Positions 18,545-28,293 of a DNA stretch of 64,000 nucleotides are shown here, piece by piece. Position 1 is the first letter of the stretch. Every line of letters starts with the position of its first letter. Source of the DNA: Delftia tsuruhatensis NBRC 16741. GTDB taxonomy: Bacteria; Pseudomonadota; Gammaproteobacteria; Burkholderiales; Burkholderiaceae_C. A program made the position numbers and the translations under genes. The DNA lies in assembly GCF_001571325.1 (NCBI RefSeq), contig NZ_BCTO01000010.1, forward strand, positions 305,605 to 369,604, read 5' to 3'. The notes beneath the pieces were generated by a model. It was not told where the DNA came from. It worked only from the letters and a program-made list of their open reading frames with translations, and searched no databases.

Positions 18545-20908
18545 ATGACCTACTCATTGAACGCTCTGAACGCTTCCACATCCGCCAAGGGCAAATCCAA
18601 GTCTGCGGCGCGCCCCGGCATGGTGGCGCGCTTCGGCCATGAAATGCTGCTGTTGGCGGGGCTGCTGGCCCTGGTGTTCTGGCTTGCCTCCATGCTCAGC
18701 TACTCGCCCCAGGATCCAGCGTGGTCCACCTCCGGGGCGGGACACGCGCGCCTGGTCGCCAACTGGATGGGCCGCGTCGGAGCCTGGCTGGCCGACGCCT
18801 GCTATTTCGGCTTCGGCATGTCGGTCTGGTGGCTGGTGCTGGCCTCGGTGCAGACCTGGATGTCTTCCTTCGCCCGCTGGCTGCGGGGCGGCGTACCCCG
18901 CGATGGCGTGCAACTGCCGCCGCTGTGGCGCCGGCGCCTGCGTTTCTGGGGTGGCCTGCTGCTGCTGCTGGGCGCAAGCTGCGCGCTGGAATGGACGCGG
19001 CTGTACCGCTTCGAGAGCGTGCTGCCAGGCCCTGCCGGCGGCGTCTTTGGCTACATGCTGGGCTACCACAGCCTGCAATGGCTGGGCTTCATGGGTTCGG
19101 GCCTGATCGGCATCTGCGTGGCCGTGATCGGCCTGGCCATGGTGTTCCGCTTTTCCTGGGGGCATCTGGCGGAATCCATGGGCGCACGCCTGGATGGATG
19201 GGTGCATTTTCTCTTCGCGCGCCGCGAGAAGGCCCGGGACGAGGCCGCAGGCCGCCGTGCCGCGCGCGAGCGCGAAGAGGTGTTGCAGGAAGAGCGCACG
19301 GAAAGCGCCGTGCAGCACCCGCAGCCCGTGCAGATCATCGAGCCCGTGCTGCAGGAGGCGGCGGCCCCCAGCGTGCGCGTGGTCAAGGAGCGCCAGAAGC
19401 CGCTGTTCTCCGAATTGCCCGACAGCAAGCTGCCCCAGGTGGACCTGCTCGATGCGGCGCAGCAGCGCCAGGAAAGCGTCTCGCCCGAGACGCTGGAGAT
19501 GACCAGCCGGCTGATCGAAAAGCGCCTCAAGGACTTTGGCGTGGAAGTGCATGTGGTGGCCGCCATGCCCGGCCCCGTGATCACGCGCTACGAGATCGAA
19601 CCGGCCACGGGTGTCAAGGGCTCGCAGATCGTGAACCTGGCCAAGGATCTGGCGCGCTCGCTGTCCCTGGTGTCCATCCGCGTGATCGAGACGATCCCCG
19701 GCAAGAACTTCATGGCGCTGGAGCTGCCCAATGCCAAGCGCCAGTCCATCCGCCTGTCCGAGGTGCTGGGCTCGCAGGTCTACCACGATGCCAAGAGCAT
19801 GCTGACCATGGGCCTGGGCAAGGACATCGTGGGCAACCCGGTGGTGGCCGATCTGGCCAAGATGCCGCACGTGCTGGTCGCCGGCACCACGGGTTCGGGC
19901 AAGTCGGTGGGGATCAACGCCATGATCCTGTCGCTGCTGTACAAGGCCGAGGCGCGCGATGTGCGCCTGCTGATGATCGACCCCAAGATGCTGGAAATGT
20001 CGGTCTACGAAGGCATTCCTCACCTGCTGTGCCCCGTGGTCACCGACATGAAGCAGGCCGCCAACGGCCTGAACTGGTGCGTGGCCGAGATGGAGCGCCG
20101 CTACAAGCTCATGAGCAAGCTGGGCGTGCGCAATCTGGCGGGCTACAACACCAAGATCGACGAGGCCAAGGCGCGCGAGGAATCGATTCCCAACCCCTTC
20201 AGCCTCACGCCCGAGGAGCCCGAGCCGCTGCAGCGCCTGCCGCACATCGTCATCGTCATCGACGAGCTGGCCGACCTGATGATGGTGGTCGGCAAGAAGA
20301 TCGAGGAGCTGATCGCGCGCCTGGCCCAGAAGGCCCGCGCGGCCGGCATCCACCTGATCCTGGCCACCCAGCGCCCCAGCGTGGACGTGATCACCGGCCT
20401 GATCAAGGCCAACATTCCCACGCGCATCGCCTTCCAGGTCAGCAGCAAGATCGACAGCCGCACCGTGCTCGACCAGATGGGTGCCGAGTCCCTGCTGGGC
20501 ATGGGCGACATGCTCTACATGGCCAGCGGCACGGGCCTGCCCGTGCGCGTGCACGGCGCCTTTGTGTCCGACGAGGAAGTGCACCGCGTCGTGGGCTACC
20601 TCAAGGAGCAGGGCGAGGCCGACTATATCGAGGGTGTGCTCGAAGGCGGCACGGCCGAGGGCGACAGCGAGTTCGGCGCGGAGTCCGGCGACGGCGGCAA
20701 CGGCGAGAAGGACCCCATGTACGACCAGGCCGTGGAAGTGGTGCTCAAGGACCGCAAGGCCAGCATCTCGTATGTGCAGCGCAAGCTCAGGATTGGTTAC
20801 AACCGCTCGGCCCGCCTGCTGGAAGATATGGAAAAGGCGGGCCTGGTCAGCGGTCTCACGGCCAGCGGGCAGCGCGAAGTGCTGGTGCCGGCGCGCGCCG
20901 GGGAATGA
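18545..20908 (+). CDS. ftsK: DNA translocase FtsK
   Basis: A 787-residue cell-division DNA translocase that pumps chromosome dimers to the septum and activates XerCD at dif. Residues about 30-210 contain four or five membrane helices. A short charged linker (215-300) leads to the motor domain with Walker [11 protein letters not shown] (about 448-457) and Walker [12 protein letters not shown]. Residues about 720-785 are the winged-helix gamma domain ([21 protein letters not shown]) that reads polar KOPS sites. The linker is much shorter than in E. coli. lolA follows after 28 bp and is probably co-transcribed. Confidence 0.96.
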   Translation: MTYSLNALNASTSAKGKSKSAARPGMVARFGHEMLLLAGLLALVFWLASMLSYSPQDPAWSTSGAGHARLVANWMGRVGAWLADACYFGFGMSVWWLVLASVQTWMSSFARWLRGGVPRDGVQLPPLWRRRLRFWGGLLLLLGASCALEWTRLYRFESVLPGPAGGVFGYMLGYHSLQWLGFMGSGLIGICVAVIGLAMVFRFSWGHLAESMGARLDGWVHFLFARREKARDEAAGRRAAREREEVLQEERTESAVQHPQPVQIIEPVLQEAAAPSVRVVKERQKPLFSELPDSKLPQVDLLDAAQQRQESVSPETLEMTSRLIEKRLKDFGVEVHVVAAMPGPVITRYEIEPATGVKGSQIVNLAKDLARSLSLVSIRVIETIPGKNFMALELPNAKRQSIRLSEVLGSQVYHDAKSMLTMGLGKDIVGNPVVADLAKMPHVLVAGTTGSGKSVGINAMILSLLYKAEARDVRLLMIDPKMLEMSVYEGIPHLLCPVVTDMKQAANGLNWCVAEMERRYKLMSKLGVRNLAGYNTKIDEAKAREESIPNPFSLTPEEPEPLQRLPHIVIVIDELADLMMVVGKKIEELIARLAQKARAAGIHLILATQRPSVDVITGLIKANIPTRIAFQVSSKIDSRTVLDQMGAESLLGMGDMLYMASGTGLPVRVHGAFVSDEEVHRVVGYLKEQGEADYIEGVLEGGTAEGDSEFGAESGDGGNGEKDPMYDQAVEVVLKDRKASISYVQRKLRIGYNRSARLLEDMEKAGLVSGLTASGQREVLVPARAGE

Positions 20909-20936
20909 GCCCGCATTTCGCAATCATGGAGAAAGA

Positions 20937-21572
20937 ATGAAACGTCTGTTGACTGCAGTTGTGATCGCGGCAAGCGCGACGGCCTCGTGGGCCGATGGCC
21001 TCAAGAGCCTGGAAGCCTTCATGAAGAATTCCCAGGCCGGCCGCGCCGAATTCACCCAGGCCGTCACGGCCCCGTCCAAGGATGGCCAGCCGCCGCGCAC
21101 CAAGAACTCCAGCGGCCAATTCGAATTCCAGCGTCCCGGCAAGTTCAGGTTCGTCTACACCAAGCCGTTCGAGCAGACCATCGTGGCCGACGGCAAGACG
21201 CTGTGGCTCTATGACGCCGACCTCAACCAGGTCACGCAGCGCGCGCAGGCCCAGGCCCTGGGCAGCACGCCTGCCGCCATCCTGGCGTCGGCCAGCGATC
21301 TCAAGGCGTTGAGCGCCGACTTCGATCTGCAGTCCGCGCCCGAGCAGGATGGCCTGCAATGGGTCCAGGCCAGCCCCAAGGACAGGAACGGCCAGCTCAA
21401 GAGCGTGCGCGTGGGCTTTGCAGCCGATGGGCAGCTTTCGGCGCTGGACATCCTCGACAGCTTTGGCCAGCGTTCGCTGATCCGCTTCAGCAAGCTGCAG
21501 ACCCAGGCATCCCTGCCGGCCACGACCTTCGAGTTCAAGGTGCCTGCGGGCGCCGACGTGCTCAAGCAGTAA
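20937..21572 (+). CDS. lolA: Outer-membrane lipoprotein carrier protein LolA
   Basis: A 211-residue periplasmic chaperone that carries lipoproteins from LolCDE to LolB. The signal peptide is MKRLLTAVVIAASATASWA, cleaved before DG. The mature part has the LolA half-barrel pattern (FTQAVTAP, GKFRFVYTKPFEQTIVADGKTLWLYD). ATG 20937 follows a GGAGA ribosome site; the frame is open further upstream inside ftsK but that is not coding. It follows ftsK by 28 bp. Confidence 0.95.
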   Translation: MKRLLTAVVIAASATASWADGLKSLEAFMKNSQAGRAEFTQAVTAPSKDGQPPRTKNSSGQFEFQRPGKFRFVYTKPFEQTIVADGKTLWLYDADLNQVTQRAQAQALGSTPAAILASASDLKALSADFDLQSAPEQDGLQWVQASPKDRNGQLKSVRVGFAADGQLSALDILDSFGQRSLIRFSKLQTQASLPATTFEFKVPAGADVLKQ

Positions 21573-21601
21573 TCCACCGCTGCGCAGGGCGGCCCTTCAA
21601 G

Positions 21602-21640
21602 AACCTCACACGCTGCGGTGCGCAGTTTGTGAGGTTTTGT
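21602..21640 (+). terminator. Terminator after lolA
   Basis: AACCTCACA (21602-21610) pairs with TGTGAGGTT (21628-21636), and an inner CTGCG-GTG-CGCAG stem extends the hairpin. TTG-T follows. It separates ftsK-lolA from the chemoreceptor gene. Confidence 0.75.
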
Positions 21641-21739
21641 AATGGTTTTGCCTAATATCGCCGGGACAATAGCGGCCTGCGGCCAGCGACTGTTTCGACG
21701 TCCCTTCGAGGACATGCTGGCCGGCTCTCGCATGTCTTT

Positions 21740-23266
21740 ATGAACCTCAGTCGCAAGTTGCCGCTCGCCATTGCCATGGCGCTGCTATTCACCCTGGCCG
21801 CCGGATTCTTCGGCCTCTGGTCGGCCCATCAATCCCTTGGCGTCTTTCACGGCGACGTACAGCGCCACATGGCCGCAGAGCGCCTTGCCGCAGAAGTGGA
21901 AGGCCACTTCAAGACCCAGGTCCAGGAATGGAAGAACGTGCTGCTGCGCGGCTCGGACAACGCGCTGCGCGAACGGCACTGGAAGGGCTTTCTGTCCGAT
22001 GAGCGCGCCGTGCAGGACAAGACCACCGCCTTGCTGGCCCTGGTGGAAGACACCGCCCTGCGCGAGATGGCCCAGCGCTTTGTGGCACAGCACCGCAAGA
22101 TGGCCGAGGGCTATCGCGTGGGCCTGGACAAGTTCGAGGCCACGGGCTTCGACCCCTCCGTGGGCGACATGGCCGTGCGCGGCGTGGACCGCGAGCCGGC
22201 CGAGCTGCTGTCCCGGCTCAAGGCCGGCATCGCTGCCCAGAGCAAGTCCGTGGCCGATGATGCCTACAGCAGCGGCAGGCGCGCCACGGAATTGAGCCTG
22301 GCGCTGATGCTGGTGGCGGCCGTGGCCGGCGTGGCCATTGGCTGGCTCATCACCCGCGCCGTGGTGGCACCGCTGCGCAGCGCGGTCCGGCTGGCCGAGA
22401 ACGTGGCCCGTGGCCATCTGACCAATGCCATAGCGAGCGGCGGCCGCGACGAGCTGGGCCAGCTGCTGCGGGCGCTGGGCGCCATGCAGGAACAGCTGCG
22501 CAGCATCGTCGTGGAAGTGCGCGGCAATGCGGAGCAGGTGGCATCCGCCAGCTCGCAGATCGCAGCGGGCAACAGCGACCTGGCCCAGCGCACCGAGCAG
22601 CAGGCGTCGGCCCTGCAGATGACGGCATCCTCCATGGACCAGCTCGACTCCACCGTGCGTGGCAATGCCGATCACGCAGAGAAGGCCAACCTGCTGGCTT
22701 CCTCCGCCAGCGACATTGCCACGCGCGGCGGCGATGCCATCTCGGCCGTCGTGGGCACCATGCGCAGCATCCAGGATGCGTCCGAACGCGTGGTCAGCAT
22801 CATCGAGGTGATCGACGGCATTGCCTTCCAGACCAACATTCTTGCGCTCAACGCGGCCGTGGAGGCCGCACGGGCCGGCGAGCAGGGCCGGGGCTTTGCG
22901 GTGGTGGCCGCCGAGGTGCGCACGCTGGCCCAGCGCAGCTCGGGTGCGGCGCGGGAGATCCGCGACCTGATCCAGGCCAACGCCCAGCGCGTGGCCCTGG
23001 GCGCCCAGGAGGTGGACAGTGCGGGCGCGACCATGGCCTCGGTGCAGGAGGCGATTGCCAAGGTCTCGCGCATGATCGGCGCCATCAGCCATTCCAGCGG
23101 CGAACAGAGCGCGGGCGTGAGCCATGTCAACAGCGCCATCGTCCGCATCGAGGAAGGCACCCAGCAGAACGCCGCGCTGGTGGAGCAGACCAGTTCGGCC
23201 GCCGAGAGCCTGCGCAAGCAGGCCCATCAGCTGGTCGAACTCATGTCAAGGTTCAGGACGGCTTGA
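21740..23266 (+). CDS. Methyl-accepting chemotaxis protein
   Basis: A 508-residue transmembrane chemoreceptor. TM1 is at about residues 8-28. A helical periplasmic domain (about 35-190, four-helix-bundle type) precedes TM2 (about 190-212) and a HAMP domain with [18 protein letters not shown]. The cytoplasmic signalling domain has the conserved hairpin tip [20 protein letters not shown] at about residue 360. The C-terminus is MSRFRTA, with no NWETF-like CheR-tethering pentapeptide. GACAAT at 21665 could be its -10. The ligand is unknown. It is monocistronic, and its 3' end overlaps convergent brnQ by 14 bp. Confidence 0.93.
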   Translation: MNLSRKLPLAIAMALLFTLAAGFFGLWSAHQSLGVFHGDVQRHMAAERLAAEVEGHFKTQVQEWKNVLLRGSDNALRERHWKGFLSDERAVQDKTTALLALVEDTALREMAQRFVAQHRKMAEGYRVGLDKFEATGFDPSVGDMAVRGVDREPAELLSRLKAGIAAQSKSVADDAYSSGRRATELSLALMLVAAVAGVAIGWLITRAVVAPLRSAVRLAENVARGHLTNAIASGGRDELGQLLRALGAMQEQLRSIVVEVRGNAEQVASASSQIAAGNSDLAQRTEQQASALQMTASSMDQLDSTVRGNADHAEKANLLASSASDIATRGGDAISAVVGTMRSIQDASERVVSIIEVIDGIAFQTNILALNAAVEAARAGEQGRGFAVVAAEVRTLAQRSSGAAREIRDLIQANAQRVALGAQEVDSAGATMASVQEAIAKVSRMIGAISHSSGEQSAGVSHVNSAIVRIEEGTQQNAALVEQTSSAAESLRKQAHQLVELMSRFRTA

Positions 23267-24569
23267 GCGCGGCGGCGGGCGCAGGGCGCAGCCGGTCGTG
23301 GAGGGCGGCCAGCACCAGGGTCGCGGCCACGGGCAGGGCCCAGCCCATGCCGTTGCCCGGCAGGCTGTTCAGGAACGCGGGCAGCCAGTCCTCCTGCCAG
23401 CCGGCAGCCCTGGCTGCATCGATGAGACCAAACAACAGGGCCACGGCCAGCACCGGTGCGAACACCCGCTGCGCATTGCGCCACAGGCCAGACAGCAGGC
23501 TCAGCACCACCAGGGCGATGGCCAGCGGGTAGATGCCCACGAGCACGGGTCCGGATACGGCGATCAATTGGGCCAGGCCCTGGTTGGACACCAGAATGCA
23601 GGCCAGGCCGATGGCCACCACCACTGCACGGTAGGGCAGGCGCAGCATTTGGCTGAAGTAGGCGCCGCAGGCACTGACCAGGCCCACGGCCGTGGTCAGG
23701 CAGGCCAGGGAGATCACCACGGCCAGCAGCAGGCTGCCGATGGGGCCGAAGGTGTGATCCACATAGCGCGTGAGGATGAGCACGCCGGTCTGTGCCTGCG
23801 GGGCGATGGACTGGCTGGTGGCGCCCAGATGGATCAGCGACAGATACACCATGCCCAGTCCGACGGCGGCGATCACGCCCGCGACGATGGCGTAGCGCGT
23901 CTGCAGGCCGGTATCGGAGATGCCGCGGTCACGGATGGCGTTGACGATGACGATGCCGAAGGCCAGCGCCCCCAGCGCGTCCATGGTCTGGTAGCCCTCC
24001 AGGAAACCTTCGGTCAGCGGCGACACCAGGTAGTCGCCACTGGCCCTGGTGGCCTCCCCGGCCGGCAGCAGCACGGCGGCGGCGCCCAGCACCACCAGCG
24101 CCAGGATCAACACGGGCGTGATCAGCTTGCCGATGTTGTCGATCAGCTTGCCCGGGAACAGGGACAGGCCCATGACCAGGGCGAAGTACACGGCAGAGTA
24201 GATGAACAGGGCTGTGCTGCTGTGGCCCATGAAAGGCGCAAAGCCCATCTCGAACGACACCGTCGCCGTGCGCGGCGTGGCGAACAGCGGCCCCAGGATG
24301 AGATAGATCAGCAGGCCCAGCACCATTCCGGCCTTGCGGCCCACGGGCGAGGTCAGTGCGTCCATGCCGCCGCCCACTCGCGCCAGTGCGACCACCGTGA
24401 GCAGGGGCAGGCCCACGCCCGTCAGCAGGAAGCCGGTGGCCGCGGCAGCCGCGTGTTCGCCGGCGCCCTGGCCGACCATGGGCGGAAAGATGATGTTGCC
24501 CGCGCCGAGGAACAGCGCAAAGGTCATGAAGCCTAGGGCGATCAGGTCCCTGGTCTTGAGTGTTTGCAT
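23253..24569 (-). CDS. brnQ: Branched-chain amino acid:cation symporter (LIV-II)
   Basis: A 438-residue inner-membrane carrier of the BrnQ family, taking up leucine, isoleucine and valine with Na+ or H+. The N-terminal [20 protein letters not shown] and FPPMVGQ are diagnostic; about 12 membrane helices follow. I chose ATG 24569 (MQTLKTRDL) by family length. An in-frame ATG a few codons upstream would also fit, and neither has a strong ribosome site. A TAAAAT -10-like box lies at 24710-24715, giving a leader of about 135 nt. Together with livHMGF in this window it gives two leucine/isoleucine/valine uptake routes. Confidence 0.93.
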   Translation of the reverse strand: MQTLKTRDLIALGFMTFALFLGAGNIIFPPMVGQGAGEHAAAAATGFLLTGVGLPLLTVVALARVGGGMDALTSPVGRKAGMVLGLLIYLILGPLFATPRTATVSFEMGFAPFMGHSSTALFIYSAVYFALVMGLSLFPGKLIDNIGKLITPVLILALVVLGAAAVLLPAGEATRASGDYLVSPLTEGFLEGYQTMDALGALAFGIVIVNAIRDRGISDTGLQTRYAIVAGVIAAVGLGMVYLSLIHLGATSQSIAPQAQTGVLILTRYVDHTFGPIGSLLLAVVISLACLTTAVGLVSACGAYFSQMLRLPYRAVVVAIGLACILVSNQGLAQLIAVSGPVLVGIYPLAIALVVLSLLSGLWRNAQRVFAPVLAVALLFGLIDAARAAGWQEDWLPAFLNSLPGNGMGWALPVAATLVLAALHDRLRPAPAAALKPS

Positions 24570-24902
24570 GGATGCAGAAATGAAAAGGCCCCGCATTGCC
24601 GCATGGCAGGCGGTTCCGTAAACGGAGGGAGGCGCGGGGTTGGAAGGCTGCGATGACGCAGGCCCGAAGGTCGCGCGTGGATCGCGCGGCCGGCTCCGCA
24701 AAGGGCAGCATTTTAGGGCTGCGGCCCGAAGCAGGTGTGAAATGTCAGTGATTGCTCTTGATGGGGTGCATGCAAACAATCCATGTCGTTTCAGTGACAT
24801 GCCTGGAGGCGATGGCCATATTCCCGTCTGAAGATCAGGAGTTTCAGTCCACGGCCGACATCAGGCATCAAGGCCTGGCGCACCTGCGCCAGCCATGGCG
24901 TG
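24570..24902. other. Gene-free stretch between brnQ and rarA
   Basis: The brnQ side contains a minus-strand TAAAAT at 24710-24715, with TTCACA 20 bp upstream as a poor -35 candidate. A long-spaced inverted repeat (ATGTCAGTG and CAGTGACAT, 8 of 9 pairing) covers about 24742-24811. I see no convincing open frame apart from the short one listed next to rarA. Confidence 0.4.
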
Positions 24903-24908
24903 GACAAT
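24903..24908 (+). promoter_or_regulatory. -10-like GACAAT before the rarA upstream ORF
   Basis: GACAAT lies 6 nt before the ATG at 24915, the same layout as before purN, the RNA methyltransferase and orn. It is 104 nt upstream of the rarA ATG. Confidence 0.35.
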
Positions 24909-24914
24909 GGCGCC

Positions 24915-25019
24915 ATGGTTCTGCAACTGCATCTGTTCCCTTTGGTGAAGAATCCGCAACACGGGCTGCCGCACCTCGCGTGCGGGGAGCGGCTTTCGAG
25001 AGAGCTGCCCCATGGCTGA
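24915..25019 (+). CDS. Possible 34-residue leader ORF overlapping the rarA start
   Basis: An ATG-initiated 34-codon frame ([17 protein letters not shown] at its start) ends with a TGA at 25017-25019, inside the first codons of rarA. This 8-nt overlap would allow coupled translation. It carries no recognised domain. Its ATG sits 6 nt after a -10-like GACAAT, so it could be translated from a leaderless end. It may be chance; codon bias over so few codons does not decide it. Confidence 0.3.
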   Translation: MVLQLHLFPLVKNPQHGLPHLACGERLSRELPHG

Positions 25020-26319
25020 TCTGTTCACCCAGGAGCCCTCCGCACCACTGGCCGAAGCCCTGCGGCCCAAGACCCTGGACGAGGTCGTGGGCCAGTCCCA
25101 CCTGCTGGGCGAAGGCAAGCCGCTGCGCCTGGCCTTCCAGTCGGGCAAGCCGCATTCCATGATCTTCTGGGGGCCACCCGGCGTGGGCAAGACCACGCTG
25201 GCCCGGCTCACGGCCACGGCCTTCAAGTGCGAGTTCATTGCGCTGTCGGCGGTGTTCTCCGGGGTCAAGGACATCCGCGCCGCCATGGAGCAGGCGCAGC
25301 AGAACCTGGCCATGGGCCGGCACACCATCCTCTTCGTGGACGAGATCCACCGCTTCAACAAATCCCAGCAGGATGCGCTGCTGCCCTATGCGGAAAGCGG
25401 CCTGGTGACCTTCATCGGCGCCACCACGGAGAACCCGTCCTTCGAGGTGAACTCGGCCCTGCTGTCGCGCGCACAGGTCTATGTGCTGCAGTCCCTGACC
25501 GACGAAGAGCTCAGGCAGCTGCTGCAGCGCGCGCAGGAAAAGGCCCTGGGCGGCCTGCAGTTCGACGACCTGGCGCGGGACACCATCATCGGCTATGCCG
25601 ATGGCGACGCCCGGCGGTTCCTGAACCTGCTGGAGCAATGCCAGACGGCGGCGGGCGCTGCAGGCGTCACCCGGATCGATGCCGAATTCGTGCAGAACGC
25701 GCTGACCCTGAATGCCAGGCGCTTCGACAAGGGGGGCGACAACTTCTACGACCAGATCTCGGCCCTGCACAAGTCCGTGCGCGGCTCCCATCCGGATGCA
25801 GCGCTCTACTGGCTCACCCGCATGCTCGACGGCGGCGCCGATGCGCGCTACCTGTCGCGGCGCATCGTGCGCATGGCCTGGGAAGACATAGGCCTGGCCG
25901 ATCCGCGCGCCATGCAGATCGCCAACGATGCGGCCCTGACCTACGAGCGCCTGGGCAGCCCCGAAGGCGAGCTGGCCCTGGGCCAGGCCGTCATCTACCT
26001 GGCCATGGCCCCCAAGAGCAACGCCGGCTACAACGCCTACAACAAGGCCCGGGCCTTCGTGAAGCAGGACAGGAGCCGCGAGGTGCCCGTGCACCTGCGC
26101 AACGCGCCCACCAAGCTCATGAAGGAGCTGGGCTACGGCCATGAATACCGCTACGCGCACGACGAGCCCAACGCCTACGCGGCCGGCGAGACCTATCTGC
26201 CCGAGGGCATTGCGGAGCCGGGCTGGTACCAGCCCGTGCCACGGGGCCTGGAGATCAAGATCGGCGAGAAGCTGGCCGTGCTGCGCAAATGGGATGAAGA
26301 GGCTGGCGGCGGCGCATAG
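25012..26319 (+). CDS. rarA: Replication-associated recombination protein RarA (MgsA)
   Basis: A 435-residue AAA+ ATPase of the RarA/MgsA/WRNIP1 family that acts at stalled replication forks with SSB. Walker A is [11 protein letters not shown] (about 52-62), Walker [18 protein letters not shown], sensor 1 [10 protein letters not shown]. The C-terminal tetramerisation region has [19 protein letters not shown] and [10 protein letters not shown]. In many Burkholderiales rarA directly follows ftsK-lolA; here the chemoreceptor and brnQ lie between. Confidence 0.95.
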   Translation: MADLFTQEPSAPLAEALRPKTLDEVVGQSHLLGEGKPLRLAFQSGKPHSMIFWGPPGVGKTTLARLTATAFKCEFIALSAVFSGVKDIRAAMEQAQQNLAMGRHTILFVDEIHRFNKSQQDALLPYAESGLVTFIGATTENPSFEVNSALLSRAQVYVLQSLTDEELRQLLQRAQEKALGGLQFDDLARDTIIGYADGDARRFLNLLEQCQTAAGAAGVTRIDAEFVQNALTLNARRFDKGGDNFYDQISALHKSVRGSHPDAALYWLTRMLDGGADARYLSRRIVRMAWEDIGLADPRAMQIANDAALTYERLGSPEGELALGQAVIYLAMAPKSNAGYNAYNKARAFVKQDRSREVPVHLRNAPTKLMKELGYGHEYRYAHDEPNAYAAGETYLPEGIAEPGWYQPVPRGLEIKIGEKLAVLRKWDEEAGGGA

Positions 26320-26357
26320 CCGAATCCCGTGAGAGCAGGCCGGGGCTGGAGCCAGGG

Positions 26358-26807
26358 CTAGGCGCCCGGGCCGGGCTCCACCGCCACATCCCGCGCGTGC
26401 AAGGGAGCGTGGCAGTGCGAGCAGACGATCAGGGGATCGAACGTGTGGCCGCACACCGAATGCCGGTGCAGCAGGGGCCGGCCTTCCTCGCCGGACATGT
26501 GCACATCGCCCCAGTGCACGATGGCCATGACCACGGGATGCAGGTCCAGTCCCTTGGACGTGAGGCGGTACTCGTGCCGCACCGGCGCCTCCTGGTAGGC
26601 CACCTTCTTGAGCACGCCGGCCTCGACCAGCCTGGCCAGCCTGTCCGACAGCATGGGGCGTGAAATGCCCAGGCGCCCCAGGAATTCATCGAAGCGGCGC
26701 ACTCCCAGAAAGCAGTCGCGCAGCACCAGCAGCGTCCAGCGGTCACCGATGACCGAGACCGTGCGTGCGATGGAGCAGCGCTCCTCTTCCAGTTCGTTCC
26801 ATTTCAT
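26358..26807 (-). CDS. HxlR-family transcriptional regulator
   Basis: A 149-residue winged-helix regulator of the HxlR family. CSIARTVSVIGDRWTLLVLRD and FDEFLGRLGISRPMLSDRL form the helix-turn-helix; the wing follows near EYRLTSKGLDL. Beyond the family core, residues about 115-140 carry VCGHTFDPLIVCSHCHAPL, a short Cys/His-rich tail that could bind a metal. It is divergent from an SDR gene, and the 91-bp gap holds two palindromes placed on the promoters. GGGGAA upstream of the ATG is the ribosome site. Autorepression and repression of the SDR operon are inferred. Confidence 0.9.
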   Translation of the reverse strand: MKWNELEEERCSIARTVSVIGDRWTLLVLRDCFLGVRRFDEFLGRLGISRPMLSDRLARLVEAGVLKKVAYQEAPVRHEYRLTSKGLDLHPVVMAIVHWGDVHMSGEEGRPLLHRHSVCGHTFDPLIVCSHCHAPLHARDVAVEPGPGA

Positions 26808-26822
26808 TGGGCAGTTCCCCGC

Positions 26823-26874
26823 TTGACGGGTTTAGATTTTAAACCTACCGTGCATAAAGTTCAAAAAATGAACT
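26823..26874. promoter_or_regulatory. Overlapping divergent promoters with two 17-bp operator-like palindromes
   Basis: Toward the SDR: -35 TTGACG (26823-26828), a 17-bp spacer, -10 TACCGT (26846-26851). The spacer is exactly the palindrome GGTTTA-N5-TAAACC (26829-26845). Toward hxlR: -35 TTGAAC (26864-26859), a 17-bp spacer, -10 TAAAAT (26841-26836). A second palindrome, AGTTCA-N5-TGAACT (26858-26874), covers that -35 and the expected SDR start point. Both palindromes share the 6-5-6 geometry but not the sequence, with centres 29 bp apart. Confidence 0.65.
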
Positions 26875-26898
26875 GACTTCTTCATCCACGGAGATTCC

Positions 26899-27627
26899 AT
26901 GACCGACAAGAAAGCCATCCTCGTCATCGGTGCCGGTGACGCCACGGGCGGGGCGATTGCCCGGCGCTTTGCGCGCGAAGGCTATATCGCCTGCGTCACC
27001 CGCCGCGATGCCGACAAACTCCAGCCGCTGGTCGGGCAGATCCGCGCCGCAGGGGGTGAAGCCCATGGTTTTGGCAGCGACGCGCGCAAGGAAGAGGAAA
27101 TGGTGGCCCTGGTGCAGAAGATCGAGGCCGAGATCGCACCCATCGAGGTCGCCGTCTTCAACATCGGCGCCAATGTGCGCTTCGGCATCACCGAAACCAC
27201 GGCGCGCGTCTACTTCAAGGTCTGGGAGATGGCCTGCTTCGCCGGCTTTCTGATGGGGCGGGAGGCGGCCAGGGTGATGCTGCCGCGCGGCCGGGGCACC
27301 ATCATCTTCACGGGCGCCACGGCCAGCCTGCGCGGGCGCGAGGGCTTTGCCGCGTTTGCCGGTGCCAAGCACGGCCTGCGCGCCCTGGCGCAGAGCATGG
27401 CGCGCGAACTCTGGCCCAAGGGCATCCATGTGGCCCATCCCGTGATCGACGGCGCCATAGACACCGAATTCATCCGCAGCAATTTCCCCGAGCGCTATGC
27501 CCTCAAGGAGCAGGGCGGCATCCTCAATCCCGAGCACATTGCCGACCTCTACTGGCAACTGCACCAGCAGCCGCGCGACGCCTGGACGCACGAGACCGAG
27601 ATCCGTCCCTGGATGGAGCCGTGGTGA
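26899..27627 (+). CDS. SDR-family oxidoreductase lacking the catalytic tyrosine
   Basis: A 242-residue Rossmann-fold short-chain dehydrogenase-like protein. The cofactor loop is G11-A-G-D-A-T-G-G18 and the structural motif NIGAN. Ser143 of the active site is present, but the YxxxK motif reads FAGAK: Phe153 replaces the catalytic Tyr, while Lys157 remains. A known SDR subgroup (called SDR_c10 in domain databases) has this Phe and a partial glycine motif. It may bind NAD(P) without classical dehydrogenase chemistry. GGAG is the ribosome site. It leads a two-gene unit with the isomerase-like gene at 27680 and faces the HxlR gene. Confidence 0.88.
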   Translation: MTDKKAILVIGAGDATGGAIARRFAREGYIACVTRRDADKLQPLVGQIRAAGGEAHGFGSDARKEEEMVALVQKIEAEIAPIEVAVFNIGANVRFGITETTARVYFKVWEMACFAGFLMGREAARVMLPRGRGTIIFTGATASLRGREGFAAFAGAKHGLRALAQSMARELWPKGIHVAHPVIDGAIDTEFIRSNFPERYALKEQGGILNPEHIADLYWQLHQQPRDAWTHETEIRPWMEPW

Positions 27628-27679
27628 GCCGCCTTGCCTTATCGCATCGTCACTTCCTCCCACTCCCGCAGGCCACGCC

Positions 27680-28285
27680 ATGAACACCAAGGTGCAATTT
27701 CTCTTCGACTTCGGCAGCCCCAACGCCTATCTCTGCCACCAGGTCATTCCCCGGATCGAGGCGCGCAGCGGCATCCGCTTCGAATATGTGCCTGTCCTGC
27801 TGGGAGGCCTGTTCAAGCTGACCAACAACCGCTCCCCGGCCGAGGCCAATGCCGACATTCCCAACAAGCGCGCCTATGAGGCGCTGGAGCTGCAGCGTTT
27901 CGTGCACAGGCACAGCCTCACGCGCTTCCGGATGAATCCGCACTTTCCCGTCAACACCCTGCAGATCATGCGCGGGGCCGTGGCGGCGCAGGGCCTGGGC
28001 TGCTTCGAGCGCTATGTCGATGCGGTGTTCTCCAGCATGTGGGAGAAGGGCTGCAAGATGGACGATGCGCAGGTGATCGGCACCGAGCTGTCCGGGGCGG
28101 GTCTGGACGCCCCAGCCCTGATCGCCGCAAGCCAGACACCCGAAGTCAAGGCCCGGCTGCTGGCAAATACCGAGCAGGCCTTCCACCGTGGCGCTTTCGG
28201 ATCGCCCACCTTTTTTGTTGGCGACGAGATCTACTTCGGCAAGGACCGCCTGCGCGATGTGGAGGAAGAAGCGCTGCGGGCCTGA
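27680..28285 (+). CDS. 2-hydroxychromene-2-carboxylate isomerase family protein (DsbA fold)
   Basis: A 201-residue protein of the DsbA-like/kappa-GST group that includes glutathione-dependent 2-hydroxychromene-2-carboxylate isomerase (NahD). FLFDFGSPNAYL carries the active-site Ser of this family in place of the DsbA cysteines. GAFGSPTFFVGDEIYFGKDRL is the C-terminal signature. It lies 52 bp after the SDR and is probably co-transcribed. No other naphthalene-type gene is nearby, so the substrate may be a different glutathione conjugate or enol. Confidence 0.88.
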   Translation: MNTKVQFLFDFGSPNAYLCHQVIPRIEARSGIRFEYVPVLLGGLFKLTNNRSPAEANADIPNKRAYEALELQRFVHRHSLTRFRMNPHFPVNTLQIMRGAVAAQGLGCFERYVDAVFSSMWEKGCKMDDAQVIGTELSGAGLDAPALIAASQTPEVKARLLANTEQAFHRGAFGSPTFFVGDEIYFGKDRLRDVEEEALRA

Positions 28286-28293
28286 AGCCAGCC

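Noticed and set aside
18554..20923. A 789-codon minus-strand frame opposite ftsK
   Set aside because: Antisense shadow; ftsK motifs are complete on the plus strand.
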